Shown here: one piece after another, positions 25,364 to 25,890 of the stretch
How the letters are laid out: every line of letters begins with the position of its first letter
Numbering within the stretch: the first letter of the stretch is position 1
Source of the DNA: DASZCR01 sp035942915
Lineage (GTDB): Bacteria; Acidobacteriota; Blastocatellia; Pyrinomonadales; Pyrinomonadaceae
Reading direction: 5' to 3'
Assembly: GCA_035942915.1 (NCBI GenBank)
Contig: DASZCR010000233.1
Coordinates: 1 to 25,890, forward strand
Length of the DNA stretch: 25,890 nt
Notes under the pieces: generated by a model
What the model was told of the DNA's origin: nothing
The model's input: only the letters and a program-made list of their open reading frames with translations
Databases searched by the model: none
Translations under genes and position numbers: made by a program

Positions 25364-25397
25364 AAAAAACCGTCATAACCCGCGTGGGCAATGACGG
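25364..25397 (-). terminator. Leftward intrinsic terminator or attenuator between the divergent genes
   Basis: CCGTCAT (25370-25376) and ATGACGG (25391-25397) form a perfect 7-bp stem; inside the loop CCC (25379-25381) can pair with GGG (25386-25388). Read leftward the hairpin is followed immediately by TTTTTT (25369-25364), a textbook intrinsic terminator. It lies upstream of the leftward TPR gene, so it would either attenuate that gene's leader or insulate it from antisense transcription out of the peptide gene. Confidence 0.65.
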
Positions 25398-25441
25398 CTA
25401 ATCCCTTTAACGACTCCATAAAACCAATGAGGAAAAGAACA

Positions 25442-25660
25442 ATGCGTAAAGCCTTTAGAGCCTCCGCGCTAGTGTTCGCGCTGTCCTGCTCCACGTTCGC
25501 GGGCATCATTCACACGCCGAGTGTGCAACCGACCCCAACGCCAACACCTACAACCGACGAACAGACTGCCGATGGGCAGATGCACTATCCGATAGTGACC
25601 GACGAGACGACTACAGAGATAGTCTTAACCCTGCTCAATAGCGCGTTGACCCTGCTCTAG
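25442..25660 (+). CDS. Small exported peptide precursor (72 residues), divergent from TPR regulator
   Basis: MRKAFR followed by the hydrophobic stretch ASALVFALSCSTFA is a signal peptide, with likely cleavage after A20 (STFA|G). The predicted mature peptide has 52 residues. It begins GIIHTPSV, continues through a Pro-Thr linker (QPTPTPTPTTDE), repeats the opening motif as GQMHYPIV, and ends in a Thr-rich and then hydrophobic tail TEIVLTLLNSALTLL. The start at 25442 is preferred over in-frame ATGs at 25391 and 25427 because AGGA lies 8 nt upstream and the signal peptide then begins properly; the 25391 ATG sits in the terminator stem. I do not recognise a named family. The arrangement beside a TPR/HTH protein suggests a signalling or secreted effector peptide (inference). 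Translation of such a short gene is not proved. Confidence 0.68.
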   Translation: MRKAFRASALVFALSCSTFAGIIHTPSVQPTPTPTPTTDEQTADGQMHYPIVTDETTTEIVLTLLNSALTLL

Positions 25661-25864
25661 CAGGAGGCTAACTAAAGCGCGCCTTGCTGCCTTGCGGCGG
25701 CCTACTCTATGTGTGCTTATGTGAGTGCCGGAAAGCGGAGGCTGACACTCACGGGGCAGAGATTAGCCCTGTAAGTGTGAGAATGCAACAGATTTCTTGA
25801 GGGGGGAAGACCTACTAAACGGATGGTTTCGTAGGGGAGTGACACTATAGTGATACAAAGCAGT
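25661..25864. other. Non-coding stretch with several small inverted repeats
   Basis: No convincing gene is seen after the peptide stop. GTGAGTG (25721-25727) pairs with CACTCAC (25746-25752), and a related GTAAGTGTGAG follows at 25771-25781. CCTAC-AAAC (25811-25820) pairs with GTTT-GTAGG (25826-25835), with one mismatch. CACTATAGTG (25843-25852) is a perfect 10-bp palindrome. It could be the 3' region of the peptide mRNA, a small RNA, or the leader of a gene beyond the window. I match it to no known riboswitch. Confidence 0.4.
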
Positions 25865-25890
25865 TAGGGGCAGCCACGCGGCTGCCCCTA
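25865..25890 (+). terminator. Strong hairpin at the window end, probable terminator
   Basis: TAGGGGCAGCC (25865-25875) and GGCTGCCCCTA (25880-25890) form a perfect 11-bp stem with a 4-nt loop (ACGC). The stem reaches the last base of the window, so any following T-run is out of sight and the strand is uncertain. It probably closes the transcript carrying the small peptide. Confidence 0.55.

Noticed and set aside
25661..25864. Known riboswitch in the non-coding tail
   Set aside because: Compared by eye with c-di-GMP, cobalamin and preQ1 consensus features; no characteristic core was recognised.

Overview
The window looks like chromosome from a GC-rich Acidobacteriota member. Blastocatellia or a relative is my best guess, from gene content only. 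The pointers are six consecutive permeases of the ADOP type (Acidobacterial Duplicated Orphan Permease, a MacB/FtsX-like family described from Acidobacteria) and a sigma-54 two-component pair directly after them. A TPR regulator with a C-terminal Fis-like helix-turn-helix beside a tiny exported peptide fits the same group. No rRNA or tRNA gene was seen, so the taxonomy is inference.

Layout. (1) 1-15043: six rightward ADOP permease genes, the first cut by the window edge. No ABC ATPase or membrane-fusion protein lies between them. The gap after each gene holds a heptamer repeat element: GTGATAG-type repeats on the left, a core of about 20 bp, and the reverse complement CTATCAC on the right, so each can fold into a long hairpin. 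Parts of the gene 3' ends and gaps are nearly identical between copies, which points to recombination or gene conversion. (2) 15277-17984: an NtrC-like regulator and a membrane histidine kinase overlapping by ATGA, probably the control unit of the permease array. (3) 18108-20818: a DAO-family FAD oxidoreductase converging on a patatin-like protein whose C-terminal domain resembles one I recall from GMC/cholesterol-oxidase-type proteins.

(4) 20820-23850: a low-GC island holding a candidate restriction-modification system. A PD-(D/E)XK nuclease gene runs tail-to-tail with an SPPY-type DNA methyltransferase gene. The methyltransferase is preceded by, and overlaps, a small excisionase-like HTH gene whose promoter should give a leaderless mRNA and holds a perfect 10-bp dyad. 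A tyrosine-recombinase C-terminal fragment sits at the right edge. (5) 23846-25890: a leftward TPR/HTH regulator diverges from a gene for a 72-residue exported peptide. The 120 bp between them hold three separate palindromes, one being a leftward intrinsic terminator. Structured non-coding DNA follows, ending in an 11-bp hairpin at the window edge.

The strongest candidates for something undescribed are the TPR-regulator/exported-peptide pair with its palindromic control region, the inverted heptamer elements between the permeases, and the leaderless HTH-methyltransferase operon. All functions are inferred from sequence alone.
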